Shown here one piece after another: positions 48,455 through 57,536 of a stretch of 64,000 nt of DNA (within the stretch, counting starts at the first letter, position 1; every line of letters starts with the position of its first letter). The stretch is from contig NZ_JONL01000009.1 in the NCBI RefSeq assembly GCF_000711735.1, positions 82,712 through 146,711 of the forward strand, given 5' to 3'. A program made the position numbers and the translations under genes. Under the pieces are notes generated by a model. The model saw only the letters and a list, made by a program, of their open reading frames with translations. It had not been told where the DNA came from and did not search any database. The stretch is from Maridesulfovibrio frigidus DSM 17176 (GTDB lineage: Bacteria > Desulfobacterota > Desulfovibrionia > Desulfovibrionales > Desulfovibrionaceae).

Positions 48455-48461
48455 TGGTGAC

Positions 48462-48488
48462 TTATCGATAACTAGGAATTATGTATAA
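48462..48488 (+). repeat. Left inverted repeat / putative crossover site
   Basis: The site has two 10-bp arms, TTATCGATAA and TTATGTATAA, which are near-inverted copies of each other around the spacer CTAGGAA. The 19-bp core ATAACTAGGAATTATGTAT (48468-48486) recurs exactly, in opposite orientation, at 50554-50572. The arm-spacer-arm form is that of tyrosine recombinase core sites. Confidence 0.85.
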
Positions 48489-48499
48489 TAGTTGAAGAT

Positions 48500-49504
48500 A
48501 TGAATATACATTCAATTAAGCATTTGGTCGGTTTTGGATTCAAAGAGATACAGCATGGGTATGCAATCTGGCTTCTGGCACTTACTCCTATTATTTTTTT
48601 TTCCATTGGTGCACAAATAGTTTTAGACCGTAACGGACTAACCACGTTGTCACACCTCCCTTCTCAATATGGGGAATCTGGAAATGTAATTAATTATTTA
48701 ACATTTTCATTTACCCATCTTATAGCATGTACGGTTATAATAATTTCATCAATTAAAAGATGTTATAGCACTGTAACAAAAGAGAAGCAGCTTTTAATTA
48801 AATGTAACGCTACTTTTTCATCTGTATTTGTTTGTCTTCTATTTTGTGTGGTTATTTCTTTTTTTAGCAGTAATATTGAGTACCTTTCTCATCAAATTGT
48901 ATACACACAATTGGAAAACATCCCAGAATTTGGCTTTTTATTTCACAAAATCATCTTTGAAAACACTCTCTTTTCTTTTAGATGTTTTTCTCTTTTACCT
49001 GTCACCTTGATTTGCTTTGGCCTTTTGGCTGTTGGGTTTACCACTTATGAATTAGCTATACACACTTCGAGATTAATGAAGATTAAAAATTTGGAACAAT
49101 GGAATAATTCCTTTGAGATGATATTCAATGATTTTAAGGGATGTTTTCTTAAACATATTATATTATTAGCTACAAGCTCAATTGCCACTTCTTTGTATTT
49201 TCTTATTCCTGTGGAAGCCGGAACGGACTTTAATCATGCATATTTTTCGTATGCAAAATCAATGTCCATATTTTGGGGGGCATTATTTACATTAACACTG
49301 GTAGCTATTCTGATTTGGCCTCATAGGTGTTACTGTAAAGTGTTGGAATGCGTCAGGAGGGATGTGCATACTTATGATATAAATACCGCGACAAAGTTTG
49401 AGCTATGTTGTTCTATGTCCGCTATACTTAAACAAAACTTTCAGTATTCGTTATCAGTTTTTTTACCAATTTTTGTCTCTCTACTTGGTCCGTTGCTGAC
49501 ATGA
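48500..49504 (+). CDS. Multi-spanning membrane protein of unknown function
   Basis: The 334-residue protein is not recognised. It has about six to seven hydrophobic segments, near 20-42, 65-87, 100-120, 158-185, 217-238, 252-273 and 318-334, separated by short charged loops. No motif of a transporter or enzyme family is visible. The start ATG lies 12 bp inside the left repeat and has only a poor ribosome site (TTGAAGAT). The last 77 bases overlap the end of the opposite gene. Codon use is AT-rich like that of the recombinase. Confidence 0.65.
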   Translation: MNIHSIKHLVGFGFKEIQHGYAIWLLALTPIIFFSIGAQIVLDRNGLTTLSHLPSQYGESGNVINYLTFSFTHLIACTVIIISSIKRCYSTVTKEKQLLIKCNATFSSVFVCLLFCVVISFFSSNIEYLSHQIVYTQLENIPEFGFLFHKIIFENTLFSFRCFSLLPVTLICFGLLAVGFTTYELAIHTSRLMKIKNLEQWNNSFEMIFNDFKGCFLKHIILLATSSIATSLYFLIPVEAGTDFNHAYFSYAKSMSIFWGALFTLTLVAILIWPHRCYCKVLECVRRDVHTYDINTATKFELCCSMSAILKQNFQYSLSVFLPIFVSLLGPLLT

Positions 49505-50555
49505 GTAATTGAGGATGTAGATGTATATTCATAGCACAAAATTTCATCCCTGCACTTGCGATCCATCCTGCGAGATGATCATTCTGTGTAATTCTATTGC
49601 GATGAATTGCTGCACAGATCGAGGTTGGAACAGAACTCGTTGACAGGTTACCGAGTTCTGAAAATGTATTGAATACTCGCTCTCCTAAACCGAATCGTTG
49701 TGCAGCCCTTAATGGAACCAGTGTTGACACTGAATGTGGAATAATAACATCTGGAATACCGTGTTGTGCTATATATTCTTTAAAAACTTGAACTCCAGGT
49801 CTAAATCCACGTTTTGCCATATCCAGAGCCTTTGCACTAAAAACGTCAGGCCCATTTAACGCAAGTTTATCCAATTCAGCCTGATAGGAGTTCATATTCC
49901 TTAGTGGTACCGTGCAGAGACTTGAAAGTCCGGGTTCTTCACAACGGGTAAAAGACCAATCTTTTTCACTTGCTGAAAGAAATGTTGCTGTTGCCCCTTC
50001 TCCCATAGTTAAGCCCGCAAATTTAGTTTCCAATTCATCTGGAGATTTAATTGAAAAGCATCCGGGGATTATGACCCCGTTTTTCTCTATGGGAAATTCA
50101 GAAGTAATTATTAATGCGTTTTTCCATATCCCATTAAAAAGAAACTGCTTTGCTACTTCAATTGCACTGCACCACCCCATACAGGCATCAAGAATGTCAA
50201 AGCTGTGTTTAGGCTTAATTCCCAATCTATCACAGACGGAAGATGCCGAAGCTGGTTCAAGAAATAGTCTATGAATAGACGCGTAGATAACTCCATCTAT
50301 CTCATTTTTAGCTATATGTGATTGTTCCGAAGCTTTAGTAAAAGCTTCGGCAATTAAAATTTCTGGATTTTCATAATCAAGTCGCCAACTTCTTGTTTGT
50401 GACCCTGCTTGATTTAATAAATTTTGAGCTTCATCAGTTACTTCAGATAGCTCTTTTTTACTTAACTGCCTGCTATAGAATTTAATCAAATCTATAATTT
50501 CATCATTACAAACACGCCTACTGGGCAAGGACACTCCTATCCCTGTTATTTGCAT
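49428..50555 (-). CDS. FabH-like 3-oxoacyl-ACP synthase III family protein
   Basis: A 375-residue thiolase-fold condensing enzyme. The catalytic triad is intact: Cys near 125 in LDACMGW, His near 274 in VIIPHSVST and Asn near 303 in ELGNLSTSSVP. It should condense an acyl group with a malonyl- or other acyl-thioester, or perform a related acyl transfer. No carrier protein or other fatty-acid gene is nearby, so the role is not primary synthesis. The AGGA ribosome site and the ATG lie inside or at the edge of the right inverted repeat. The gene overlaps the membrane protein gene tail to tail by 77 bases. Confidence 0.85.
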   Translation of the reverse strand: MQITGIGVSLPSRRVCNDEIIDLIKFYSRQLSKKELSEVTDEAQNLLNQAGSQTRSWRLDYENPEILIAEAFTKASEQSHIAKNEIDGVIYASIHRLFLEPASASSVCDRLGIKPKHSFDILDACMGWCSAIEVAKQFLFNGIWKNALIITSEFPIEKNGVIIPGCFSIKSPDELETKFAGLTMGEGATATFLSASEKDWSFTRCEEPGLSSLCTVPLRNMNSYQAELDKLALNGPDVFSAKALDMAKRGFRPGVQVFKEYIAQHGIPDVIIPHSVSTLVPLRAAQRFGLGERVFNTFSELGNLSTSSVPTSICAAIHRNRITQNDHLAGWIASAGMKFCAMNIHLHPQLLMSATDQVERQKLVKKLITNTESFV

Positions 50556-50572
50556 ACATAATTCCTAGTTAT
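50554..50572 (-). repeat. Right inverted repeat / putative crossover site
   Basis: The exact reverse complement of 48468-48486. The match stops sharply at both ends. It contains the ribosome site AGGA of the FabH-like gene, and its last two bases are the first two of that gene's ATG. Confidence 0.85.
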
Positions 50573-50629
50573 TTTTACATTTAAATTTTACTTAAAATTA
50601 CACTATGGTCACTCTTTAACAAAGAACAA

Positions 50630-50658
50630 CTGCTATGTTATATGAAATACAATGTCAA
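50630..50658 (-). promoter_or_regulatory. Candidate leftward promoter facing the invertible segment
   Basis: On the minus strand a perfect TTGACA lies at 50658-50653. The sequence at 17-bp spacing, TAGCAG, is a poor -10 box, so the assignment is tentative. It would read into whichever gene occupies the right end of the segment. The rest of 50573-50760 is AT-rich without genes. Confidence 0.3.
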
Positions 50659-50762
50659 TTTCTTTAAAAAGATACAATAATCAATATTGGATTAGCTATT
50701 CTAAAAAACACTTCTCCTGCCTCAAATCCATAAACACCTTTATTCTGCTACCTACAAAAATA

Positions 50763-50787
50763 CCCCCTTACACGAATGTAAGAGGGT
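50763..50787 (-). terminator. Terminator of the flagellar hook-filament operon
   Basis: CTTACA and TGTAAG (50767-50772 with 50777-50782) form a stem extended by three G-C pairs around one bulge; on the minus strand it is followed by GTATTTTTG. It lies about 90 bp past the fliD stop and should also insulate the islet from flagellar transcription. Confidence 0.75.
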
Positions 50788-50875
50788 CTCTATTTTTCAT
50801 AATCAGAATTTGATCATATTAATATACATTAAAAAGCATAGAAAACCCTTTCATTTAAGGAGCCTTAAAATATGC

Positions 50876-52609
50876 TTAATCTGAAGTATCAAGTGAAGTT
50901 TCAAGCTGACTTTCAATATTTTCATAATATGATAGCATCTCATCTAACGCAGCGTATTTACGGGTTAGACTTGTTTCAAGCAAATCGAGCCGTTCACTTT
51001 CATCGTAAATTTCATTTTCATAATTGGTACAAGAAGTCTCATAACTACTCAAAAGTAACGGAATAGCTCCGGTTTCAACGTCCGTAAGCGTTGAGCAAAG
51101 ATCCGCGAGTTCACCAGCCTTGCCCTGCTTAATCAAAATTGTTGACGAGTAAACGCCATCCGCTGTTTCTGTTCCGTCCAGATACAGTCCATTTGCATCA
51201 CTGTCTGATCCAGCAAGCATGGTATCCCCGTCTATCAACATATCGACACCGTTAATTGTTGCCGAAATAATCGCTCCGCCTGAAACTTCATATTCAACAT
51301 CATATTCACCAGCATTTGTAAGTCCGCTGATACTTGATATTATGTCTAACGAGGAATTACTTGTAGTAGCTTCGCCAGATGCAGCAAAAAGCGCTGCAAC
51401 AGTTTCCGGAGATTCAGTAAGGGCTTCCTCCAGTTCATCATAGTCGAGAACAAGTTGCCCGAAAGTATCGGACCCTTGTTCCGAATCAGTGGATATCCCC
51501 ACCATTGCAAGCGATGAATACATATCCCCGGTTCCGGTATCACTGTCATAACGTTGAAAGCCTTGCCCTATTGATGATAATATAGATTTGATCTGATTAT
51601 AAACCAAATCCAACGTGCTATCGTTCATTCTGAATGAAGTATCATCATCATCGTCATCCTCATCGTAACTATCAAGCCTACCCGTAACACTCTGAATATC
51701 ATAAAGAATTTGATTTATTTCTGACACAAAAGTTTCAACATTTTCCATCATAGAATCCGTATCATAGCTGATAGAGACTTCTATACCATCCTCATCCGTC
51801 GTGCTGGTTAAAGTGAGGGTCACATCATTGATGAGATCGTCTACAGTATTTGAGTCTCTTTCAAGCCACTCATCCGCGCCAGACGGATAGCCATCGATTT
51901 TTAGGTATGCATTCTGAGCTTGTTGAGTATTGGTAAAATCTGCAGCAGTTACTGAATCAAGAGCGCTGAGATCTTTTATCTCGATCATGTTATCAAGCCC
52001 TGTATCTGCGCCTGAAAGACTTAAATGGTAGTTATTACCGTCGAACACAAGTGATGCATCAATTTTATCATCAAATTTACTACTGCTATTAATCTGTGAA
52101 ACCAACTCTTCAGCTGTAGTTCCAGCCGAAAGATCCAAGGTGATATCCTCACCTGCATAAGCCAAAGTTATTGATGAATCTGCGGAGCAAACCTCTGTAT
52201 CATAAGAGCTGATATCATAATTTTCTGCAACCCATGTATCCCTTTTGGCAAGCTGTTCGATAACTACAGTGTGAGTACTAGGCTCCGCTCCATCTTCGAC
52301 TATAGCACTCAACTCATCTCCCGAAATAGTACCAGTATAGCAATAAAACTCCTCAACTTCGTCCATTTCCTGCATAGTTACCGAAAGAGCAATAAGTTCC
52401 TCATCAAGAGTGGTTAGAATCTCAACTGCATTTTCGGAGTATTCAAGATCTTCCTCATATTGCTCTTTTTTATATGATTCGGCTTCGATGGTGACGTCGA
52501 TAATTTCCTCGAAGTCTGTGCCGTTACCAAGTCCCTGAAAACTGACTGACCCTGAAGTAGATGTCGAAGAATATGCCAGAACATCTGATGAGAGTGACGA
52601 TATAGTCAT
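50876..52609 (-). CDS. fliD: Flagellar filament cap protein FliD (HAP2)
   Basis: The 577-residue protein has the FliD N-terminal region SVSFQGLGNGTDFEEIIDVTIEAE, a Ser/Thr/Asp-rich variable middle and a C-terminal coiled coil (YESQLETSL region and preceding helices, about 520-575). FliD caps the growing filament and helps flagellin fold. The protein is very acidic, with a run of Asp in the middle, which suits a saline habitat. GGAG precedes the ATG. It is the last gene of the operon, 9 bp after flgL. Confidence 0.92.
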   Translation of the reverse strand: MTISSLSSDVLAYSSTSTSGSVSFQGLGNGTDFEEIIDVTIEAESYKKEQYEEDLEYSENAVEILTTLDEELIALSVTMQEMDEVEEFYCYTGTISGDELSAIVEDGAEPSTHTVVIEQLAKRDTWVAENYDISSYDTEVCSADSSITLAYAGEDITLDLSAGTTAEELVSQINSSSKFDDKIDASLVFDGNNYHLSLSGADTGLDNMIEIKDLSALDSVTAADFTNTQQAQNAYLKIDGYPSGADEWLERDSNTVDDLINDVTLTLTSTTDEDGIEVSISYDTDSMMENVETFVSEINQILYDIQSVTGRLDSYDEDDDDDDTSFRMNDSTLDLVYNQIKSILSSIGQGFQRYDSDTGTGDMYSSLAMVGISTDSEQGSDTFGQLVLDYDELEEALTESPETVAALFAASGEATTSNSSLDIISSISGLTNAGEYDVEYEVSGGAIISATINGVDMLIDGDTMLAGSDSDANGLYLDGTETADGVYSSTILIKQGKAGELADLCSTLTDVETGAIPLLLSSYETSCTNYENEIYDESERLDLLETSLTRKYAALDEMLSYYENIESQLETSLDTSD

Positions 52610-52618
52610 GCAGCGCTC

Positions 52619-53821
52619 CTATATGTAGTCCATTATGCTGAAACTTATTATTTTAGCTGAGGATTCAAGAACCGCCTGATAAACATATTCTGCCTGACTC
52701 AATTCAATTGATAACTGAGCAGTGTTTGCGTCTTCTTCAGAGCTTATGGCTGAAGCGACCCGCTCCCGTGCTAGTGACAGACTACTAAGTATAAAGGATG
52801 TTTTCTCTTCACTTGACCCTATGTCAGCAGAAACAGTTGTTATAGATTCATGCCCGTCACGGAGTTTTTCAAGACAGTTTGCAACCCCATCGTTATCCCC
52901 TATTTCCAAATATGCGATTGCATCATTAATAGTTTCAAACAAATTGGGATCTCCGTAGAGCGAGCCCGTATCAGAGTCTACACCTCCGAAAGCTTCATAT
53001 CCTACGGTATTTACATCAACGTCAGTACTCGCTGAGATAGCAACGGACATTGCTTCATCTGATCCATTGTATGAAAGTGCTGTTCGAACTATAAACTGGC
53101 TACCACCGTCGTCATCTACAGCAGTCAGAACAGTCCCGGAATTCATTTCAACAGAGACATCTCCAAGCTCAAGAGTTGTATCAGGGGGCACGGTTGTTCC
53201 ATCAAGAGTTCCTGTTTCCCAAGATACCCCACCATCAGTTGAGTACCTATAATCAACTGAGTCTACGCCTACGGTTCCATCTGAAGTGAATTCAACCCAG
53301 ACGTTATCGTCTAGCTCACCCGTAATTCCCGCTATATCCGTTAACTCTGGAGAATCACCATTTAAAGTCACTCCCGTAGTATATTCGTATGGAGAAGTAT
53401 CAGTAGCTTCACCCGAAAACAGGTAATCATCGCCAGATTTAGAGTTCGCAATACTAACAAGAGATTCCATATAGCCTCTCATCTGCTCTGCCATCATCTG
53501 GCCCTGCGTGAGATCGTATGTTCCTGTTGCCCCCTGCTCAGCCTGCTCAAGCACGGAATTCATTATTTCACTAGCCTGTACAAGCAGATCATCAGCAGTT
53601 CCAAGTACTCCATTAGCAGCGTTTCCATTATCAATTTGTGATGCGAGGCTTGCGTCATATGTCCTTAAGGCGATGACATTCCCCATACCTGCGGGATCAT
53701 CAGACGGCGCATTAAGGCTCTTTTGAGAACTGGTTTCCACACTAATCTCATTCATTCTGACTAAAGAAGAATTAATGCTGCTTAAACTCTGCGCATAAAT
53801 TTGGGTGGTACTAATTCGCAT
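52619..53821 (-). CDS. flgL: Hook-filament junction protein FlgL (HAP3)
   Basis: A 400-residue flagellin-fold protein with MRISTTQIYAQSLSSIN at the start, the LNAPSDDPAGMGNVIALR block near 36-53, and the SGDDYLFSGEATDTSPY stretch near 130-147 typical of FlgL. The C-terminal helix reads SIELSQAEYVYQAVLESSAKI. The middle is expanded and Asp-rich. It joins hook to filament together with FlgK. GGAGAAATT is the ribosome site; the gap to flgK is 13 bp. Confidence 0.93.
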   Translation of the reverse strand: MRISTTQIYAQSLSSINSSLVRMNEISVETSSQKSLNAPSDDPAGMGNVIALRTYDASLASQIDNGNAANGVLGTADDLLVQASEIMNSVLEQAEQGATGTYDLTQGQMMAEQMRGYMESLVSIANSKSGDDYLFSGEATDTSPYEYTTGVTLNGDSPELTDIAGITGELDDNVWVEFTSDGTVGVDSVDYRYSTDGGVSWETGTLDGTTVPPDTTLELGDVSVEMNSGTVLTAVDDDGGSQFIVRTALSYNGSDEAMSVAISASTDVDVNTVGYEAFGGVDSDTGSLYGDPNLFETINDAIAYLEIGDNDGVANCLEKLRDGHESITTVSADIGSSEEKTSFILSSLSLARERVASAISSEEDANTAQLSIELSQAEYVYQAVLESSAKIISFSIMDYI

Positions 53822-53834
53822 AATTTCTCCTGAT

Positions 53835-55862
53835 CTAAACCATACCTAAAATGGTATCGAACATGCTCTGGGTAACCGTAATAATCTGACATGCGGCCTC
53901 ATATTGCTGTTGTTGACGAGTGAGATTAATTAACTCCTCGTCCACATTGACCCCGCTGACGGAGGCCTGCTGATCATAATAAAGTTGAGCCGCGGACGAA
54001 TCGCAAACAACTTGAGTTTCCGCTGTTCGAGCGGCAGCACCGACCTCGGCTACAATTCCGGCTAAATATTCAGACAATGATGTGACCTGTGGCGAGCTTG
54101 CATCACCGATATTTACATCCTTAGTCATCAGCTCATTAATGGTTTTTGCAATGTCATTACTGCCTGATGAAACAAGACCGTCAGTCCCGACTTCACCGCA
54201 ATTTATATGTGAGGAATCGTCTTGAATGTAAGAATTTACGGCAATGTCTGATGCGTCACTTCCTTCGAAGAAAGTGTTAATCCCAGCGGCAGCCAAAAAG
54301 CCGGATGTGTCATCTGACAATTCGAAACTCACATCGGTAGCTGATTGCAATTTTAAATATCCGTCTGAATCGACAGAGGCAGTAAGTGAACCGGGGAAAG
54401 CGGTATTAATAGCAGCGACGATATCATCAAGAGAATCAGTTGATGGATCGATGGAGATAGACGCATTCGACGCCAAGGCTCCATCCGCATCATAAGTATT
54501 AATAGAAAAGGAACCTGATTCAATTTTATCGGCAAAAGTAAGACCACTGTTTGATAAAGTCGCAGTCTGGTCTTCCGCGCTGTAGGTTCCCTGCAAAGAA
54601 AGATGTGAAGTGAGCCCTGCGCCTTGCGAGTGAATCTCGTTAACTTCCCAGATCAAGGCTTCAGCCATATCATTAAGATTATCAATAGTAGGGATCAGTT
54701 CATCATCTCTGAGCTTAAACAGTCCAGAGAGACTCCCGCCAGTCGATCTACTTGAAACGTCTACTCCACTATCATCTGTCAAGGGAGTGCAATTTATTAA
54801 GGTAGAATCGTTTCCCTGCCAGTACAGCCCACTCTTCGGCACGATGGTATACCGGTCCCCTTCAACATGGTCAGTGGTCCCACCTGAAAAATAAACCTCA
54901 ACACCCTCAATATTAACTGAATTATCAGCATCACCAGCGGTATAAATAAGGGTGTCACCATTTTCGTCTTCAGCCCACGTTTTACCACCATCTAGGGAGA
55001 CTTTGAATTCTGCGCTACCATCCGCGCCAGTGGAGGTGAATTCCAAAAGAAGTTCCTCACTTGAAGAACCGGAAAAACTCACATCGCCATCATAAGTGGA
55101 TGACGGCATAAGTGATTCTGTGCTTCTAGCTGAGGTGTAAACAAGATTGTGAGTTTCAGAGCCCTCTACTAGAGGCATACCGCCATCAGTATATATCTTT
55201 ACCTGCCCATCACTTGGAACGACCACCGTAATACCTATTAGTTCATCAAGCTCCCGAATCATTTGATCGCGGCTTGCAGATAACTCGTAATTATCTGGTG
55301 CGGCTGCAATTTGCTGATTTAAAAGAGCTATTCCATCAATATATTCATTAGCGGTCGCAACCTGCTCGCTTATTTCATCTTCAACGGTGTACTGCATATT
55401 GCTAAGTTCAGAAGAAGTAGAATTAAGTGAATAGACCAGAGATTCAGCCTCGCCGAGGAGCGCCTCACGCTCTGCTGTAGAATCGGGATACATGGACAAT
55501 TCCGACCAGGCTGTTAGGAAAGCATCCTGTGTAGTCGCAAGCCCTTCATCATCACTTTGATTAAAAATTGTATCCATCTGTGAAAGATAACCTGAAAGAG
55601 AATTACTCGCCGCGAGATCAGCTGAAGTCGACAAATATTGACTTTCAATGAAGCTATCCCAATTTGCCTGAATTGAAATAATATCCGCGCCGGTACCAAT
55701 ACTGGTTCCGCCAACATTAATATTGCCAGTGCTATCGTAAACAGCATCCGCGCGCTGATAACCTGTTGTGTCAGCATTGGCGATATTGTTGGACGTAGTA
55801 CTGATCGCAACCTGAGCATTAGAGATGGCTTTGGAACCAAGATTAAACAGGTTACTAATCAT
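53835..55862 (-). CDS. flgK: Hook-filament junction protein FlgK (HAP1)
   Basis: The 675-residue protein begins with the rod-hook motif SNLFNLGSKAISNAQVAISTTSNNIANADTTGYQR and ends with VDEELINLTRQQQQYEAACQIITVTQSMFDTIL, both standard for FlgK. The long middle part is acidic and Ser-rich and holds beta-rich surface domains. FlgK sits between hook and FlgL. It lies 95 bp after flgE, enough for an internal promoter, though none is evident. Confidence 0.94.
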   Translation of the reverse strand: MISNLFNLGSKAISNAQVAISTTSNNIANADTTGYQRADAVYDSTGNINVGGTSIGTGADIISIQANWDSFIESQYLSTSADLAASNSLSGYLSQMDTIFNQSDDEGLATTQDAFLTAWSELSMYPDSTAEREALLGEAESLVYSLNSTSSELSNMQYTVEDEISEQVATANEYIDGIALLNQQIAAAPDNYELSASRDQMIRELDELIGITVVVPSDGQVKIYTDGGMPLVEGSETHNLVYTSARSTESLMPSSTYDGDVSFSGSSSEELLLEFTSTGADGSAEFKVSLDGGKTWAEDENGDTLIYTAGDADNSVNIEGVEVYFSGGTTDHVEGDRYTIVPKSGLYWQGNDSTLINCTPLTDDSGVDVSSRSTGGSLSGLFKLRDDELIPTIDNLNDMAEALIWEVNEIHSQGAGLTSHLSLQGTYSAEDQTATLSNSGLTFADKIESGSFSINTYDADGALASNASISIDPSTDSLDDIVAAINTAFPGSLTASVDSDGYLKLQSATDVSFELSDDTSGFLAAAGINTFFEGSDASDIAVNSYIQDDSSHINCGEVGTDGLVSSGSNDIAKTINELMTKDVNIGDASSPQVTSLSEYLAGIVAEVGAAARTAETQVVCDSSAAQLYYDQQASVSGVNVDEELINLTRQQQQYEAACQIITVTQSMFDTILGMV

Positions 55863-55957
55863 AATTAATGCTCCCTTTAAAAATCAAAATTTCGATTTAA
55901 TTCCCTGCTGACAGCCAAAATCAATTTATGCTGCCAGCAGGAATTCTACATCACTAA

Positions 55958-57514
55958 CTAGCGCTTCAAACCGATGGCAGTCTGGAGCAATGTATCCGCT
56001 GTTGTGACGACTTTACTGTTGGCCTGATATGCGGCCTGAATGATAATCAACTTGGTCATTTCAGAAGCTAAATCGACGTTTGATGCTTCAAGAGAGTTTG
56101 AAACAACAGACCCAAACCCAGCGCTCCCGGCTGTGCCAATAATGGCTTCTCCCGAATCAGTTGTGGCATTAAAGAGATTGCTACCGTTTGCTACCAAACC
56201 ATTGGGATTGGTAAAATCAGCAAGTGCAATCTGGTACAATTCAATGGTCTGACTATTTGAATAATTACCACTTATTATACCATTCTCATCAACGTCGACT
56301 GAAAGAAGAGAACCTGTCGCGTAACCGTCCTGACTGGCGCTGTAAGTCGCGGAGGAGCTGTCACTGTAACTGGTAGTTGCTCCTGTGCTAAGTTCTGTTC
56401 CTTCAAAGGAAGGTAAGTCTGAGTAATCAGTGGTCGCTGTTATATCCGCAAGGGTCGAGATGCTGGAACCCGTTGACCATCCCCCGTTTGAGCCTACATC
56501 TGCCCCCGTATTAGACATACCGAAGCTGAAGGCTATATCCTGCCCGTCCGCACTTCCTGTGAAGTTCACATTCATTTCTGGAACACCGGAATCACTGAAA
56601 GAAGCTAGTTCCCAGTTTGATGCATCTTTTGCATTTGAGGAAACAGGAGAGTCAGTAAGAGTAAAAGAGCTCATTGAGGTCATTTGACCTTCGGAGTTAA
56701 AAGTGATTGTTCCAGTCATAAGCATTCCTGCTCCACTGGTTGTATTCATATCAGTTCCATTAAATGTGCGAAGGTCATCTTCTGGGTCGCAGGAAATTAT
56801 ATATTCCCAGACAATGTTACCATCGGAATCTACGCTGACTGGGTCCAGGTAAGTTGTAAGGTCATGCGAAGAACCATTTTCATCATAAATTGTCATAGTT
56901 GATGAATAGCTGTAACGAGAGTCATCCAAAGGAGGTGATTCAGTTCCATCATATAAATCGAATTCAGAAGTATATGGGTTGGACGTAACGGCATTATCAG
57001 TACTCTGAGAGTCAAGGTTCATAGAAAGACTAACATCACTGGTAGCATTAGGTGGAGACTGCGACTGATCCAAAACAATATCAGTCAATGAACCAGAAGC
57101 AGTTCCATTAGTAACTTCCCAGCCCTGCACACTATTCCCGTAAGGATCTACGAGATTTCCGTCCTTATCAAAATCAAAGTTCCCAGCCCTTGTATAATAT
57201 GTAGAGCTTGTATCTGGATCTATAACGATGAAATAACCGTCACCATTTATCGCAACATTCGTGGAGGTACTTGAATCTTCATATGAGCCTTGCGTGTAGT
57301 CCGTATTTACGGTCGCAACTCCAGCTCCATTACCAACCTGATCACCACCACTTCCAGTCGTGATCGCAGAATAAAAGACATCTTCAAATGTAGTATATGA
57401 ACTTTTAAATCCGACAGTACTTGAGTTTGCTAAGTTGTTTGCGACTACAGAAGTGGCCTGGCTGTTAACATTAAGTCCGGAAATTCCAGTATATAATGAA
57501 CTTGTGATTCCCAT
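55958..57514 (-). CDS. flgE: Flagellar hook protein FlgE
   Basis: A 518-residue hook protein with the N-terminal block SSLYTGISGLNVNSQATSVVANNLANSSTVGFKSS and the SGDGYFIV-like loop NGDGYFIVIDP near 88, then hook domains and the C-terminal LEASNVDLASEMTKLIIIQAAYQANSKVVTTADTLLQTAI. The sequence is strongly enriched in Ser, Thr, Asp and Gly. It starts after AAAGGAG. The flgD gene, needed to cap hook assembly, is 22 bp upstream. Confidence 0.94.
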   Translation of the reverse strand: MGITSSLYTGISGLNVNSQATSVVANNLANSSTVGFKSSYTTFEDVFYSAITTGSGGDQVGNGAGVATVNTDYTQGSYEDSSTSTNVAINGDGYFIVIDPDTSSTYYTRAGNFDFDKDGNLVDPYGNSVQGWEVTNGTASGSLTDIVLDQSQSPPNATSDVSLSMNLDSQSTDNAVTSNPYTSEFDLYDGTESPPLDDSRYSYSSTMTIYDENGSSHDLTTYLDPVSVDSDGNIVWEYIISCDPEDDLRTFNGTDMNTTSGAGMLMTGTITFNSEGQMTSMSSFTLTDSPVSSNAKDASNWELASFSDSGVPEMNVNFTGSADGQDIAFSFGMSNTGADVGSNGGWSTGSSISTLADITATTDYSDLPSFEGTELSTGATTSYSDSSSATYSASQDGYATGSLLSVDVDENGIISGNYSNSQTIELYQIALADFTNPNGLVANGSNLFNATTDSGEAIIGTAGSAGFGSVVSNSLEASNVDLASEMTKLIIIQAAYQANSKVVTTADTLLQTAIGLKR

Positions 57515-57536
57515 TTCATTTCTCCTTTTATTAAAC

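Larger units (their letters stand above)
48468..50572. mobile_element. Predicted invertible DNA segment (inverton)
   Basis: A 2.1-kb segment bounded by perfect 19-bp inverted repeats, with a tyrosine recombinase gene directly outside its left edge. It holds two convergent genes with overlapping 3' ends, each starting at or within 15 bp of a repeat. Inversion would exchange which gene follows the recombinase gene and which one faces the right flank. The segment and the recombinase are markedly AT-rich compared with nqr and flagellar DNA on either side, consistent with acquisition from elsewhere. Confidence 0.75.

Noticed and set aside
48500-49504. Reading the membrane protein as part of a phage or conjugative element
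   Set aside because: No phage structural, replication or transfer gene is present, and the repeats are inverted rather than direct, which fits inversion and not excision.
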